This document shows positions 11,258 to 21,900 of a stretch of 64,000 nucleotides of DNA, in pieces; the stretch's first letter is position 1, and every line of letters begins with the position of its first letter. A model generated the notes under the pieces. That model saw only the letters and a program-made list of their open reading frames with translations, did no database searches and was not told the origin of the DNA. A program made the position numbers and the translations under genes. Origin of the DNA: Aulostomus chinensis (Eukaryota > Chordata > Actinopteri > Syngnathiformes > Aulostomidae); assembly GCA_037954235.1 (NCBI GenBank), contig JBBMOA010000004.1, positions 5,186,501 to 5,250,500 on the forward strand. The letters are read 5' to 3'.

Positions 11258-13385
11258 TGCTTGTTTTCAACTGCACTCGTGAGGTCCAGTGGGGTTTGTG
11301 AGGCCAACAAAAAACGGTGAAACCGAAGTGATTGAATAACTCAATAGGATAGATAATCACGGTTTCCTAGTATCTTCACGACTTCTTGGATTTGTTTCTG
11401 CAGGTATACTGAACCTGCCCGCGGTGGCGTTGGGCATCATCAGCGGAGGATTCGTCCTGAAGCGTTTCAAGCTGGGTGTCATCGGAGCAGCCAGGTTGTC
11501 CATGGCTGCATCTATCGGGTCCTTTTGTCTGTTCGCTGTCCAGGGTTTCATTCGCTGTGACAACTCAGAGGTGGCCGGACTCACCGTGTCATACGAGGGG
11601 TGAGTGGCGATACTAGCCAGACTTATTTGGTTACTTTCCCCGCCAAAGGTAGAGATGAGGCATCTGGATCTCGTGGGGGACGTATGAAAACAGCAGCCAT
11701 TTTAATTTTCATCAGAACGTGAGGGGCGCAAATGCTAAGCATCAAACTGAGAACGCCGTCCATGCCTCTTTTCCCCACCAGGACTCCTGAAGTTTCCTAC
11801 AATCAACAGAATTTGCTGTCACAATGCAACATGGGCTGCTCCTGCTCGATGAGGCACTGGGACCCAGTATGCGCCTACAATGGAATGACATACGCCTCCC
11901 CCTGCCTGGCTGGCTGCCAGACCTCCACTGGTACTGGCAAGGAAACGGTGAGCAGCGGTTCCTGCTGTATTTAGACATGGAGGAGACAGGTGGAACATGC
12001 ACACGTGAGGACACCTGGTGGAGGGACATGCCCGCTGCAAGAAACCTGCTCAATCAGAAATAAATTCCTCTCATTAAAGTCAAGTTGGACAGCGCAGACA
12101 GTTCTGTCTTCAAAACAGAATGTCTCGATGGGTCACACCTCTTCTCTGGTTCTGTAGGTGTTCCACAACTGCTCCTGTGTTGGTGAGAGGATGAGTCCAG
12201 CCATGAACATGTCGGCGGTGCTGGGTCAGTGTCCCAGGAAGAGCGACTGTGATCACATATTCAAAATCTACATGAGTTTGTCTGTGATCGGGTCCTTCGT
12301 GTCCGCCTGCGGAGGCACGCCGGGATACATCGTGCTGCTCAGGTAAAACCGGCAAACGCTGGCTTCCATCTTTGCCAGCTGGCTGTTAACAATGCCTTTA
12401 TAATATCTTGTTTTTGGTAAATGTAGAGATTTTATATCATATTTAAGTATTGAGGGGTCATCCTGTAATTGCGCATTGGTCTTTGCATTGACTAGTTAAG
12501 ACTCTGGATTGGTGGGTTGATTAGGGAAATGGACCACTTGTCCTTAGGTGACGCGCCAATAATGTCAACGGTTAATAATACAAGTTGTTGCTCTGACAAC
12601 ATAAATTGCTCGTTTTACCACCTGATGAATTCTGTTGTAGGTCCATACAGCCGGACCTGAAGTCATTGGCTTTAGGGATGCAGACACTGATTGTAAGAAC
12701 TCTGGGTGAGTACACAAGCAAGACTTTTGAATATACAGCACTTTTGATCATGTGGTTTTATGTGCGTACGTTTGTGGTTTTCGCAGGGGGGATCCCTCCG
12801 CCCATATACTTTGGAGCACTGATTGACAGGACTTGTTTGAAGTGGGGTACCAAGCAGTGCGGAGGTCGCGGAGCATGTCGACTCTACGATGCTGATGCCT
12901 TTAGGTACGATAACGTTTCTCCATTGTACCAACAATGGGTGTATATCAAAATATATACATCTACTACTCAGATGACTACACAATATAACTAGAGGGACTC
13001 ATGAATGAGTCCTAACACCTAAAAGGTTCAAGGTCTATGATTCAGACAAGCGGCGGCTGCTAACAATTGGCAGAGCAAGACGACAGGGGTTGACACAAAT
13101 ATTCAGGTCATGAAATGAAGAGGCTGGACACCGTCTGTTTGGTTAAAAACTGGTCCGATGTCCTGTTCTTCCAGAATGACGTTCATGGGTTTGATCACCG
13201 GACTCTACTTCCTGGCCAACGTGATGTGGGGGGGCCTCTACCACAGAATCGTCAAGAGACAGAAGAAGTTAACACTGAGGAATCAGACCAAAGACAATGG
13301 ACTGGAGGGGGACCGAGTCAATGGACATGCTCGTATTAACATTGCTAAAGGAAAAGAAGACACAGACAAGGAGAGCACGATTTAA
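6609..13385 (+). CDS. slco1c1: slco1c1: organic anion transporting polypeptide 1C1-type (complete, 14 coding exons)
   Basis: OATP family carrier for thyroid hormones and organic anions; plasma membrane, 12 TM segments expected. Coding exons: 6609-6659, 8140-8281, 8370-8502, 8715-8839, 8914-9060, 9219-9317, 9935-10189, 10914-11078, 11404-11599, 11782-11947, 12158-12342, 12641-12705, 12787-12904, 13175-13385; all GT-AG and in phase, 685 aa. The start MSVESRKQREACCSKLK splices in phase 0 onto LFLASLAFVYFAKAF, like human SLCO1C1. Visible features: FGAKLHRP in TM2-loop, the OATP signature DSRWVGAWWLGF (about 241-252), and a Kazal-like extracellular loop rich in cysteines (about 450-515). The C-terminus ESTI fits a class I PDZ ligand. 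DIPSS(L)xGVIDGSFE and NLLVIxFVSYFGAKLHRP resemble SLCO1C1 more than other OATP1 members. Tandem neighbour of a second OATP1 gene 5.6 kb downstream. Intron 1 ends in a long TG tract just before the acceptor. Confidence 0.95.
8096..8130 (+). repeat. (TG)n microsatellite abutting slco1c1 exon 2 acceptor
   Basis: About 17 TG units with one interruption (TC). It ends only nine bases before the first base of exon 2 at 8140, so it occupies the position of the polypyrimidine tract. Confidence 0.95.
11194..11253 (+). repeat. (TG)n microsatellite in slco1c1 intron 8
   Basis: Around 29 TG units in the intron between exons 10914-11078 and 11404-11599. The same intron starts with GTACG followed by a run of C. 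Confidence 0.95.
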
Positions 13386-13716
13386 CGTGATTCCCAGTGT
13401 AGGTGAATGTAAGTATACAAGTGCCTAAGTTCTGAACTGCATCCAAACCGGACTGAATGGTACAGGATCAGCGCTCTTTGGTCTTCAAGCAGTGTACCTC
13501 TTCTACACCAAAAACGTCCCCCCACCGTTGCTGTCTCAAAGAATCCTAATGATTATATGACATATAATCTCGATACGAACAAAAATGATTTTTGTAGGAA
13601 CAGAATATAGAGGTTATTTTCAGCTCTGATTTAAAAAAGTAATTAATTATGATTAAATCAGAATAGGACTAAACACTGTGCAGTGTCGGAGTGTACAAGG
13701 CACTCGAGAAGAGGAG

Positions 13717-13722
13717 AATAAA
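13717..13722 (+). promoter_or_regulatory. slco1c1: Candidate slco1c1 polyadenylation signal
   Basis: AATAAA 332 bases after the stop codon. A second AATAAA near 14160 could serve as an alternative distal site. No transcript evidence is available. Confidence 0.5.
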
Positions 13723-14248
13723 TATTTCAGGATATAAAGTCAGTGTGTTTCAGGTGTTACCACCACAAGGAGCTGAGCGAATTATTAGCCATGGGCATAG
13801 AGTTTTCTGAGGCCTGACTATCGGCAGGAATATGCAAAAACAATCTGGCTGATTGTTATCACCATCGGTGGAGGGGTACAGCGAGGGCCAAGGAAGAACC
13901 CAACACCTTTTGGAGCAGAACCATTTTACTCTGGAGGGAAAAAAAGATTATTTTTACTTTTGGTTTGACTAACCCCAACTTGGTGGAGCTGCACTCCCTG
14001 AGTGCCCTGTAGTTTATGTACTTTCATGTTTTTCACTTGTTAAAGATATCTCATTGTATGAAGACTTAAATATATAAGGAAAAAAATCCCAAAGGGACTA
14101 TGGGAACATAAATAGGGTTAGTTATATTTTTTTGGAGTTTATTTAGATTTTTTTGTTTGAATAAATGACTGTTTTTGTTCGAAGATAGCACATAACAGCA
14201 AAATAACCCAATAATCAGTAACAATCTGAGTGTGAGCCCAGGGTTAGA

Positions 14249-14460
14249 TGAGTTCTAGCCAACAAACAAGTGCTAGCTTACTAAGAAGATTGCTAGCAGT
14301 CTAATTAGCCTGCTAGCAAGCTCTCAAGAGTGCTGGCAGGCTAAAAAGAGTTCTAGCCAACTAATAAGTGCTAGCAGGCCAAGAAGAGTGCTAGCATGCT
14401 AACACGCGTGCTTACTTGCTCTCAAGAGTGCTGGCAGGCTAACAAGAGCTCTAGCTAACT
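14249..14460 (+). repeat. Degenerate minisatellite built on GCTAGC
   Basis: About ten or more imperfect units related to AAGAGTGCTAGCAGGCTAA, roughly 18-21 bases each. Many units carry the palindrome GCTAGC or one-base variants (GCTGGC, TCTAGC). Units vary by point changes and small indels, so it is an old array. Confidence 0.85.
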
Positions 14461-14880
14461 GTGAGATTATTTCCCAAAATGCTGAACTGTTCACTAAAAT
14501 GCATGTTTTTATGGATTTAAACAAAAGTATTTGACATTTATAAAATGAAGGCCTACTGTATAATGAATCATGTCAGCTTACTGTATCTGTAGTTCTGGAA
14601 TCTACCTTATCATAATGAGGGGTGTGGTTAGCACAAGAATATTAGCTAATAAGAGAATTAGCTCACTGGCTGAAAAACTATTTACAAAAATGTTGACCTG
14701 CTCTTTAAAACATTTGTTTTTTTGTTTTGTTTTTGTGTTTTTAAAAATGTATTGGACATTTCCAGAATAAATGCCTACAGAATACTGGATCAACCTAGTT
14801 TACTGTAGCTCTGAAATATCTTTGAAAAGGGTTTGCCCTCGCATTAGCGTGCTCGATAACACGCTTGAGTTGTATTTTAG
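14461..14880 (+). repeat. Diverged tandem duplication of about 220 bases
   Basis: The segment from about 14461 (TTTCCCAAAATGCTGAACTG, then TTTGACATTTATAAAATGAAGGCCTACTG) is repeated from about 14670 (TATTTACAAAAATGTTGACCTG, then TTGGACATTTCCAGAATAAATGCCTACAG). Both copies are followed by TTACTGTA(T/G)CT and a short GCTAGC-like or TTAGC block. The minisatellite therefore appears to be part of a higher-order unit. Confidence 0.6.
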
Positions 14881-15696
14881 GGTTGTTAGGATTTTTTTTT
14901 TTTAACTTAAGTTATCTAGGTAGTCAGTTTTCAGTTTATTGCCTTGTTAACTTTTCTGACACTTGTTAATTTTATTGCATAGAATAGGAGCGTGACAGGA
15001 GATGAGGGGTATGATGGATTATAAAGGTCATCATCATCATCATCATGCTAAGCTAGTAACCTTTGCTGGAGCTGTCATTGACGATCAGTAACGTGCCGAG
15101 CAGCATTTGACATGTGTGGTTGGCTACATGTGTGGTTGGCTGACATGTGTTGTTGTCTACATGTGTGGTTGTCGTACACCTGACATCGTACAGCGCACAC
15201 TGCTTGTTACATCACATCTTTTTTACCTACAGGTCAAGCACGTTCTCTCCTCCAACTCACTGGTGTTTGTCTAGGAAGGTTCACCAAAGTTTGGAAAGGG
15301 ACACTTTGATCGCAAAATGTTTTACTTTGTTATACACCATTGATTAAATGCATCACTAAATATGTAAAATTATGGTTGATGATGTGATTTTATATATTGA
15401 GCCAGTTTGTATAGTGTCGGCATTTTTTTTTTTTTTTTTTTTTACATATTTGTTGATTGTCCGTTAAGCATTCTGCATTATATTTGCAAAAAAGACCATT
15501 TTTTTCCACAATAATTTTCCAGTGTTTTTGTGACATTTTTTCATTTCTGGTGAAGATCATTTTTTTTTTTTTTTTTTTTTCAGATTTTATAACTGTAAGA
15601 CAAACAAGGCCAAAAGGCATTGTGACATAGAGGTCATTCATCCCAATGCTCATCAACATGGGTTCATTCCTGCTCATTTGATAGACTGGGCAACAC

Positions 15697-15742
<46 letters not shown>
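15697..15742 (+). repeat. (CA)n microsatellite
   Basis: About 22 CA units, nearly pure. Confidence 0.95.
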
Positions 15743-15746
<4 letters not shown>

Positions 15747-18297
15747 CCTCCTTTTTATCTTTACACATCTGCCAGGGTATCACTGCTACTTTAATAATAA
15801 CAAGACTGCTTTTCTACGGGTGCCTAAACACTTTCCCTTAGAGGACCAGAAGTCCAACCAAACAGTGGGTAATGTTGTGTTATTAAAATTACTCTCCCCG
15901 CTCTTGATTTTTTAGTTTTTCTCCCTTCAATCGTGTCAAACATTCTGCACCAGGTGGCCTTATTTACCAGAATATAATCGCAATGATTGCAAAAACAAAA
16001 CAGGATGAACGATGATTTACATATATAAATATGTTTTTTAATTATTTTATATTATTGTAAGGCATGTTAAATTATTTCAATGTATTTATTTCAAATCTAG
16101 ATGGCCAAATCAAAACTTATGAGCCCTTCTAACTTATTTCTAAAGTTACACTATTTACAACTACTGTTTTTTTTTCTAATATTTGGTGTAAAAAACCCTG
16201 CTTTTTTTGAATGAATACAAACGAATTCAATAGGCAACAATAAACGAACCCTCGCATTAAAACAACTGAGCTCTGAGTTTTTGCAAGACGGTTTGTTTGC
16301 TAACCCGAATCACGCACAATACCACAAAAGCATTGCACGTCGACTGTAACAGTGATGTAATGGCATCTTATACGTGGCACTAATTTGGTTTTTACTGTAG
16401 ATCAGATACGAATTGACAAGTTTGCGGCTTTTCGTAATTTGGGATTTAAATGGAACTATTATTTTTTCCATCTATATTTATTCATGCCATTTAACCTTTT
16501 CCATCCATTTTTTCTCTCAATATTTTATCCTACTGCGAGCAGTGTGCAGTGTCCGATTTCACCAGCAGGTTGTACCCTAAACCTTAGAAGTATCCACCGT
16601 CTTACTGGATGTATTTGTCCAAAATGGACACCTACAGTTAGATACACAGGTTATCCGTTTACAGTAGTTATTACTCAAAGAGTGACTGATCCAGGAACTT
16701 ACATTCTTGAAGCTATAAAGCAAAAATTGCAATGAAAAACGGAGAGAGCAGAAGTGGTAAATGCTGCCTTGTTGCTGCGCAGGAATGTAAAAGCTTTTAA
16801 TCTTAATCCTGTGAAATTTTTCTGAGGTGCCAAAGCTGATTGTGTGACCTGCTGCCTGGTGGCCTGAACTCCCAGCGGCCAGTCACTGGACGAGTAGACC
16901 GTTTCCCAACAATACACAACATGTTCCACTCCACTTTGTTGGTGAAGGGCATTGTCTGACATGAGAGGAAACATTACGCAGCTTATTTACCTACCACAAC
17001 TGGCTGTAAGGTATGAAGCTATAGCTAGCAGCTATGAGACTAGTTTAACATATGGAAACAGAGAACAAATCAGCTGGCTTGGTGTCAAGTTGACAAAATC
17101 ATAGAGTTTTCCAACACTGCAGGGGGAAAAAATTAACAATTAAATCATATCCAGTTTAAAACAACTGTTTCTGTATATTTTTGAGCAGAAGATTTGTGTC
17201 AAGGCTTTTCCATGCAATTGCCCCTCTAGGTTGTCTCTGCCAGCATGCTAGCTGTTGCTCTGTCTAACTATGTGAGAGAAAAATCAGTTTTTACCCAGGA
17301 GTGAAACTTTTGCTCAAGAGTCAACCAGTGCAGATCAAAGCTGTAGAAAAGTATAAGAAACCTATGGCCAAATGTCAGATTTCCACAAATAATTCTTTCA
17401 CACAGGCATTTGAGCTTTTCTTATGTACTTTTAGGCAACTAGTAGAAATACAGGATATTCGTGTCTGCCAACATCAGTGGTTGCAAAAACCAGGTTGCAA
17501 CTGATAAATTTGAACAGAAAGAAGCATCCCCTGTTCTACCTTTTGATTTTTTATTTCAAAGAAAATATCCAAAGGGCCTGGTTTAGCCTAATCTCTCTGC
17601 TCCACCTCCTTCTTGTTGCTTTCCCTCTCCTGGGCTGGCTTGCATGCCTGTGGAATAGAAATGTGCGAGGCCTTTTGTCCTTCAGGTTCCGAGTAACAGC
17701 TCCGCTCTCAGACAGCAGAATAGAAGCTCAAGGAGAACAGGTCCGTCTTCAGTCGAGGGGAAGGACATGACTGCTTGAAGAGGAGCCCCAGAACAAAAAG
17801 AGAGGCAGAGCCTGGAGATGCACTAGGTATTTCATATCACTTCCTCTCTGGTTCCTTTGCAGCAGGGATTTTGCATTCTAGTTCTCCAAATTGTCACTGA
17901 CAGCAAGTCTCAAGCTGCAGCATCCAATGTGTGTTTGATCATTCTGTAAATGCACATGAGAAGAAGAAGGTTGCTAGACTGAAACTTTTTAGGGTGCGTT
18001 AGGTGGGCTGAACCTGGAGGGACATTGTAGCAAGGGATTATTTATCGCACCAACGTAGAAGCGCTATCAGTGTTATTTCATCTTCTTGTCCCTCCTCCTC
18101 TGTTTTTCCTTTTTTCCCAAAAGGACACCTGTTGTGTTTACACAAGTGCCAGTTAGGTGGTTTTTAAGGAACTCTCTATCTTACAGACATAACATCACGC
18201 TGGTATGTTTGGATTTGCACTGCAAGATGTGTTTCAGTTGTGATTACAAACTCACAATATGGAGGGTTTTTTTTGAGAGAGATAATATGATTAACCT

Positions 18298-18654
18298 GGG
18301 GCGGCACGGTGGTGCGGTGGTCCTCACTGTGGCCCCCCAGCAAGAAGGTTTTGGGTGGAGCCCCAGCTGGAGCATGGGGTCTTTCTGGGTGAGTCTCCAT
18401 GTTCTCCCTGTTCCTGCTGGGTTCTCTCTGGTACTCCAGCTTCCTCCACAGTCCAAAGACATCAAGAGGGGACCAGGTTAATCCAGACTCTAAATTGACC
18501 GTAGGCGTGGCTGGGAGAGCCAATGGTTGTCTGTCTCTATGTGTTGGCCCTGCCATGGACTGGTGACCTGTCCAGGGGGAAGGCTGCTGGGATAGGCTCC
18601 ACCCCCTACCATTCTTAACAGGATAAGTGGTAGTAAATGGATGGATGGATGGAA
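18298..18654 (+). mobile_element. Short retroposon (SINE-like), full-length copy A, with imperfect target site duplication
   Basis: Starts GGGCGGCACGGTGGTGCGGTGG and ends in (GGAT)n. It contains the common fish-repeat blocks TCCAAAGACAT, CTCTAAATTGACCGTAGG, TGTCTGTCTCTATGTGTTGG and GATAGGCTCCACCCCC. The head resembles a worn tRNA-like A-box, which is why I call it SINE-like. Flanks carry GATTAACCT (18289-18297) and GATTGACCT (18655-18663), a 9-base duplication with one mismatch. Related copies lie at 25430, 26312, 26820 and 58105. Confidence 0.75.
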
Positions 18655-18907
18655 GATTGACCTCCTATCTTTTGCTCATTACTGCTGAATAGCTGTTGGT
18701 CTTGAAACTAAGATAGCAAATGTCCATTTTATGCAAAAATCTTTTGTTGTCATTGAATAGTGAAAAGGGAAACGGCTTCTGTCAGTCGCCACCGTTGTTG
18801 CTATACGCTAATCTTCCTTACCTCCTCCTATCACTGACATGCTTTTTTCTATGTCGTTAATGTATATTGCACATATGCTGTGTGGCTTACATCTGGTTTT
18901 CTTGCAG

Positions 18908-18955
18908 TGCCCTGTGGGCAGGTAGTTATTCCAACGAAGCAACCTTCAGCGCAGG
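18908..18955 (+). other. 5' UTR segment of the OATP1 paralog
   Basis: A good acceptor (TCTGGTTTTCTTGCAG) ends at 18907 and the sequence runs to the ATG at 18956 without another ATG. Probably the 5' part of the first coding exon, spliced from an unlocated leader exon. Confidence 0.5.
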
Positions 18956-21900
18956 ATGGAAGAAGCTGCTGAGGACAGAGACAAGATGACCAGCCAGCAG
19001 GCCCTCTGTGTCCCGGATCAGTCAGCTGGAAAACGCTCTGGCATCTCCACCCTCAAAGTATTAATATTTTATCCTCATGTTTCTCATTTGCATTGTTATT
19101 CAGCAATCTTTTATGGGCAGAAGTTAACTCTGTTTGATGATCTGAGCTCTAAACACGTAAACTGATCCAATCACACCGGAGGCTGATGTGTTGCTGGCAA
19201 GGCATTCAAAATTCTGATGTCTTTTCTAGATCAGCGTAACATTCGTGTAGCTCTGGGCAGGACGAGTAGACAACAGTCATGAGGAGCACCTCAAACGTAC
19301 TTGGAGCTGTCTGCTTTAAGAGTAGGTTCCTGGAGTTATCGCCTAATTAACTCCAACAGCATAAAAGCTCAAATATGCTTAGCAAAACAAGATATACACA
19401 AATCAGTCCGAACGACTACCACATGCCTCAAGGTCACTGTAACCCCGCCGCCAGACTCATCAAGGCTGGACTTCACGAGGGGATTTTCTGTTGTCCTTGA
19501 CATTCGCAGCAGATCAAGATTAAATCTTGAAACTTTTGAGGTCGAGTCTTTGTGCATTGGGCGTTTTTCCGGATAGAAATAAGAACCTGAGAATTAGGAG
19601 GCCAGGTCAACCCCTTGATCTCCTCAAAACCATAACTGAAGCATTTTTTGCAGTAGCACAGAGATTAAGGGAATATCACGAAGCATGGACTTGGTCAAGT
19701 ACTTGATACTTTTCAAAATAACAGCCACATGAATGCCAGGACCCATGGTTACTTGATTGATCCTCCATTGCTGAATGGTCCAGTTCTGATGCATACGGGG
19801 ATGCGTACTGACTCGTCTATGGCTTTGGTGGACTGGGTCCTGACACCTTGAACCCAAAGCCAGTATCACCTTTTCCAGCTACTTCTTCAACAGTGGCTCT
19901 TCTGTAGAATCAAGCCCAGTCAGTCATGACCCCGTTAGGGGTTCACTACTTGTCTGTCCATGGTTCTCTTTGGGCACTATGGCATACGGGAACACCCCAC
20001 AAGACCTGGCCTTTTGGAGATGTTCTAACCCAATCAGTTTACACATAATTTCTTGAAAAGGCTTGGGTTGGTAATCTGGTTATTCTAGCAAATGCTAGAT
20101 AGCCTGGACAAAAAAAACGAAAGGCCAACAACAGCGGCATCAGAACAAAATACTTCCTCGTGTTCACCATTTATATCACTAAACCGACTTTTCACGATTT
20201 GTATCTAATCTTGTTTATATCATACCTTTGTTATATTGTTATGACAATGTCAGGTTGTGCGCAGCTCATTTTATCTCACAGAAAACATGCGAAGTAACCA
20301 AGACCTCCTCACACGCTGTTGTGTGGTGGCACCGAATGTGTTCAAATCACAGCGTAGCTCCACGGGAAGTCGGTCGCACAGTTCAGACTCTACCTTTGAG
20401 TCTATTCTTTCACGGCGGACACACAAACTGACTGACGTCACACAGCTGGTGGTGTTTAGATGTGAGAGTCTGCATCAGAGGTCAGGTTGAGGTTTTTTGT
20501 GGGCGCCAACAAACCGGACTCTGCAGCAGGAGACCTCTCCAAATATGCAGGCGCATTCCATTCTGTTCCGGGCATGAATTTAACAAAAAGTAGTCGCATA
20601 ACTCAAACAGCTGGGGGTGAAGAAGGCAGAAAAATGATCTTGCTTTGGTGTGCAGTCAAAAGTTATATTCCCCTTTGTTCTGTGTTTTCTAGTTGTTCAT
20701 CGTAGCGCTGTCCTTCGCCTACTTCTCCAAGGCACTGACAGGCACCTACATGAAGAGCGCCATCACTCAGATCGAGAGACGTTTCGACCTCTCCAGCCTG
20801 CTGGTTGGACTCATTGATGGCAGTTTTGAGATGGGTATGTGTCCTCCAGCTGTGGATCTGTAGAGCAGCTGATCTGATCTCATTTGGTTCGTCTTTCTTG
20901 GAGTTAGGTAATTTGTTGTTCCTCGCTGTGGTCAGCCATTTTGGTGCCAAGCTGCATCGGCCCAGACTCATCGCTGTGGGCTGCTTTCTCATGGCTGTAG
21001 GAGCTTTTCTCACTGGTCTCACTCACTTCTTCATGGGGAGGTAAGCCAAACTTTACACAAAAAAAAATCAATAAAAAAAAAAGATCGACATTGTCTTGGC
21101 ACAACTGTGTTTTCCACAGGTACCAGTATGTGACAGTAATACAGGCTTTCCAGAAAGAAAACGTGAGCACGGCTGCCTGCATCAGTCCTTGGAAATCAGA
21201 AAATGCGTCTGAAAGTCTGACGGAGCCCACCATGGAGGACAGTCCGGGTAAGACCCTGGGCTGGACTCTGGGATCAAATCATCCCTGAAAACAACTGATG
21301 TGTCTGATAACCTTGGCGGTCTCACAGCAAATGCATGAAATCATCACAGCTTTTAAACTGCGTTGTGTGGTGGCGGCAGGGGTTAAAGGTTAAAGGCCGC
21401 AGCACAGACTCCTGGACTAAATCCTTGGTTCAAATTCACGGGATGGACAGCGGTCTGAGTTGTTGGACGGCGTTAAGTTGTGGACTCTTAGTTTTGGGCT
21501 TTTAATTTGTATCTTATTGAGCTTGGCCCTGAGTTGGTTCTGATTCCTCACGTTGCCTTGAAACCTATTTTAGTCGCTTCCTTGTTTTATTTTGATATTC
21601 CCTTCCCGCCAATATTTGGCTTTGAGTTACTTCCTGTCTTTGTCTCTGGCCTTTATTGAGTTTTTCACCTGTCAATCAGTCTCGTCAGTCACAGCCCTGT
21701 TCCCTGCGCTCCTGTTCTCCCGCCTTGGTGCTTGAGTTTATTTATTCCAGTTTTGCTTTCTATGTCAGTCAGTGCGAGTTTACCAGTTCTATTTGTTTGT
21801 AAGTTTAGAATTCTGTTTTTTTTTCCATCATTTAAGACCAATCCCGAGTTCTGTAACTATGCCTGGTCTTTGGAATGTGCTTGGGCTCTGCTTCTATCGC

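Larger units (their letters stand above)
13386..18907 (+). other. slco1c1 3' UTR and intergenic spacer to the OATP1 paralog
   Basis: No coding exon is supported here. It contains the candidate poly-A signals, a degenerate GCTAGC minisatellite with a larger tandem duplication (14249-14880), a short direct repeat of ACATGTGTGGTTG units at 15111-15175, an (ATC)n stretch near 15029, T-runs, a (CA)n tract at 15697-15742, and a short retroposon at 18298-18654. A GT-flanked segment ending near 17825 (CACTAG before GTATTT) could be a non-coding first exon of the downstream paralog, but this is a guess. Confidence 0.6.

Noticed and set aside
14249..14460. Possible CRISPR-like array because of regularly spaced short repeats
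   Set aside because: Units are degenerate and adjacent without unique spacers, and the genome is clearly vertebrate; it is a minisatellite.
18176..18556. 126-codon minus-strand ORF, and the similar ORF at 25525-25773
   Set aside because: Both are readings through the short retroposon family, and the same peptide recurs at each copy.
19620..20050. Segment in intron 1 of the OATP1 paralog with codon-like words (GHYGIREHPTRPGLLEMF)
   Set aside because: Interrupted by stops in all frames. It may be a worn repeat, but I cannot assign a family.
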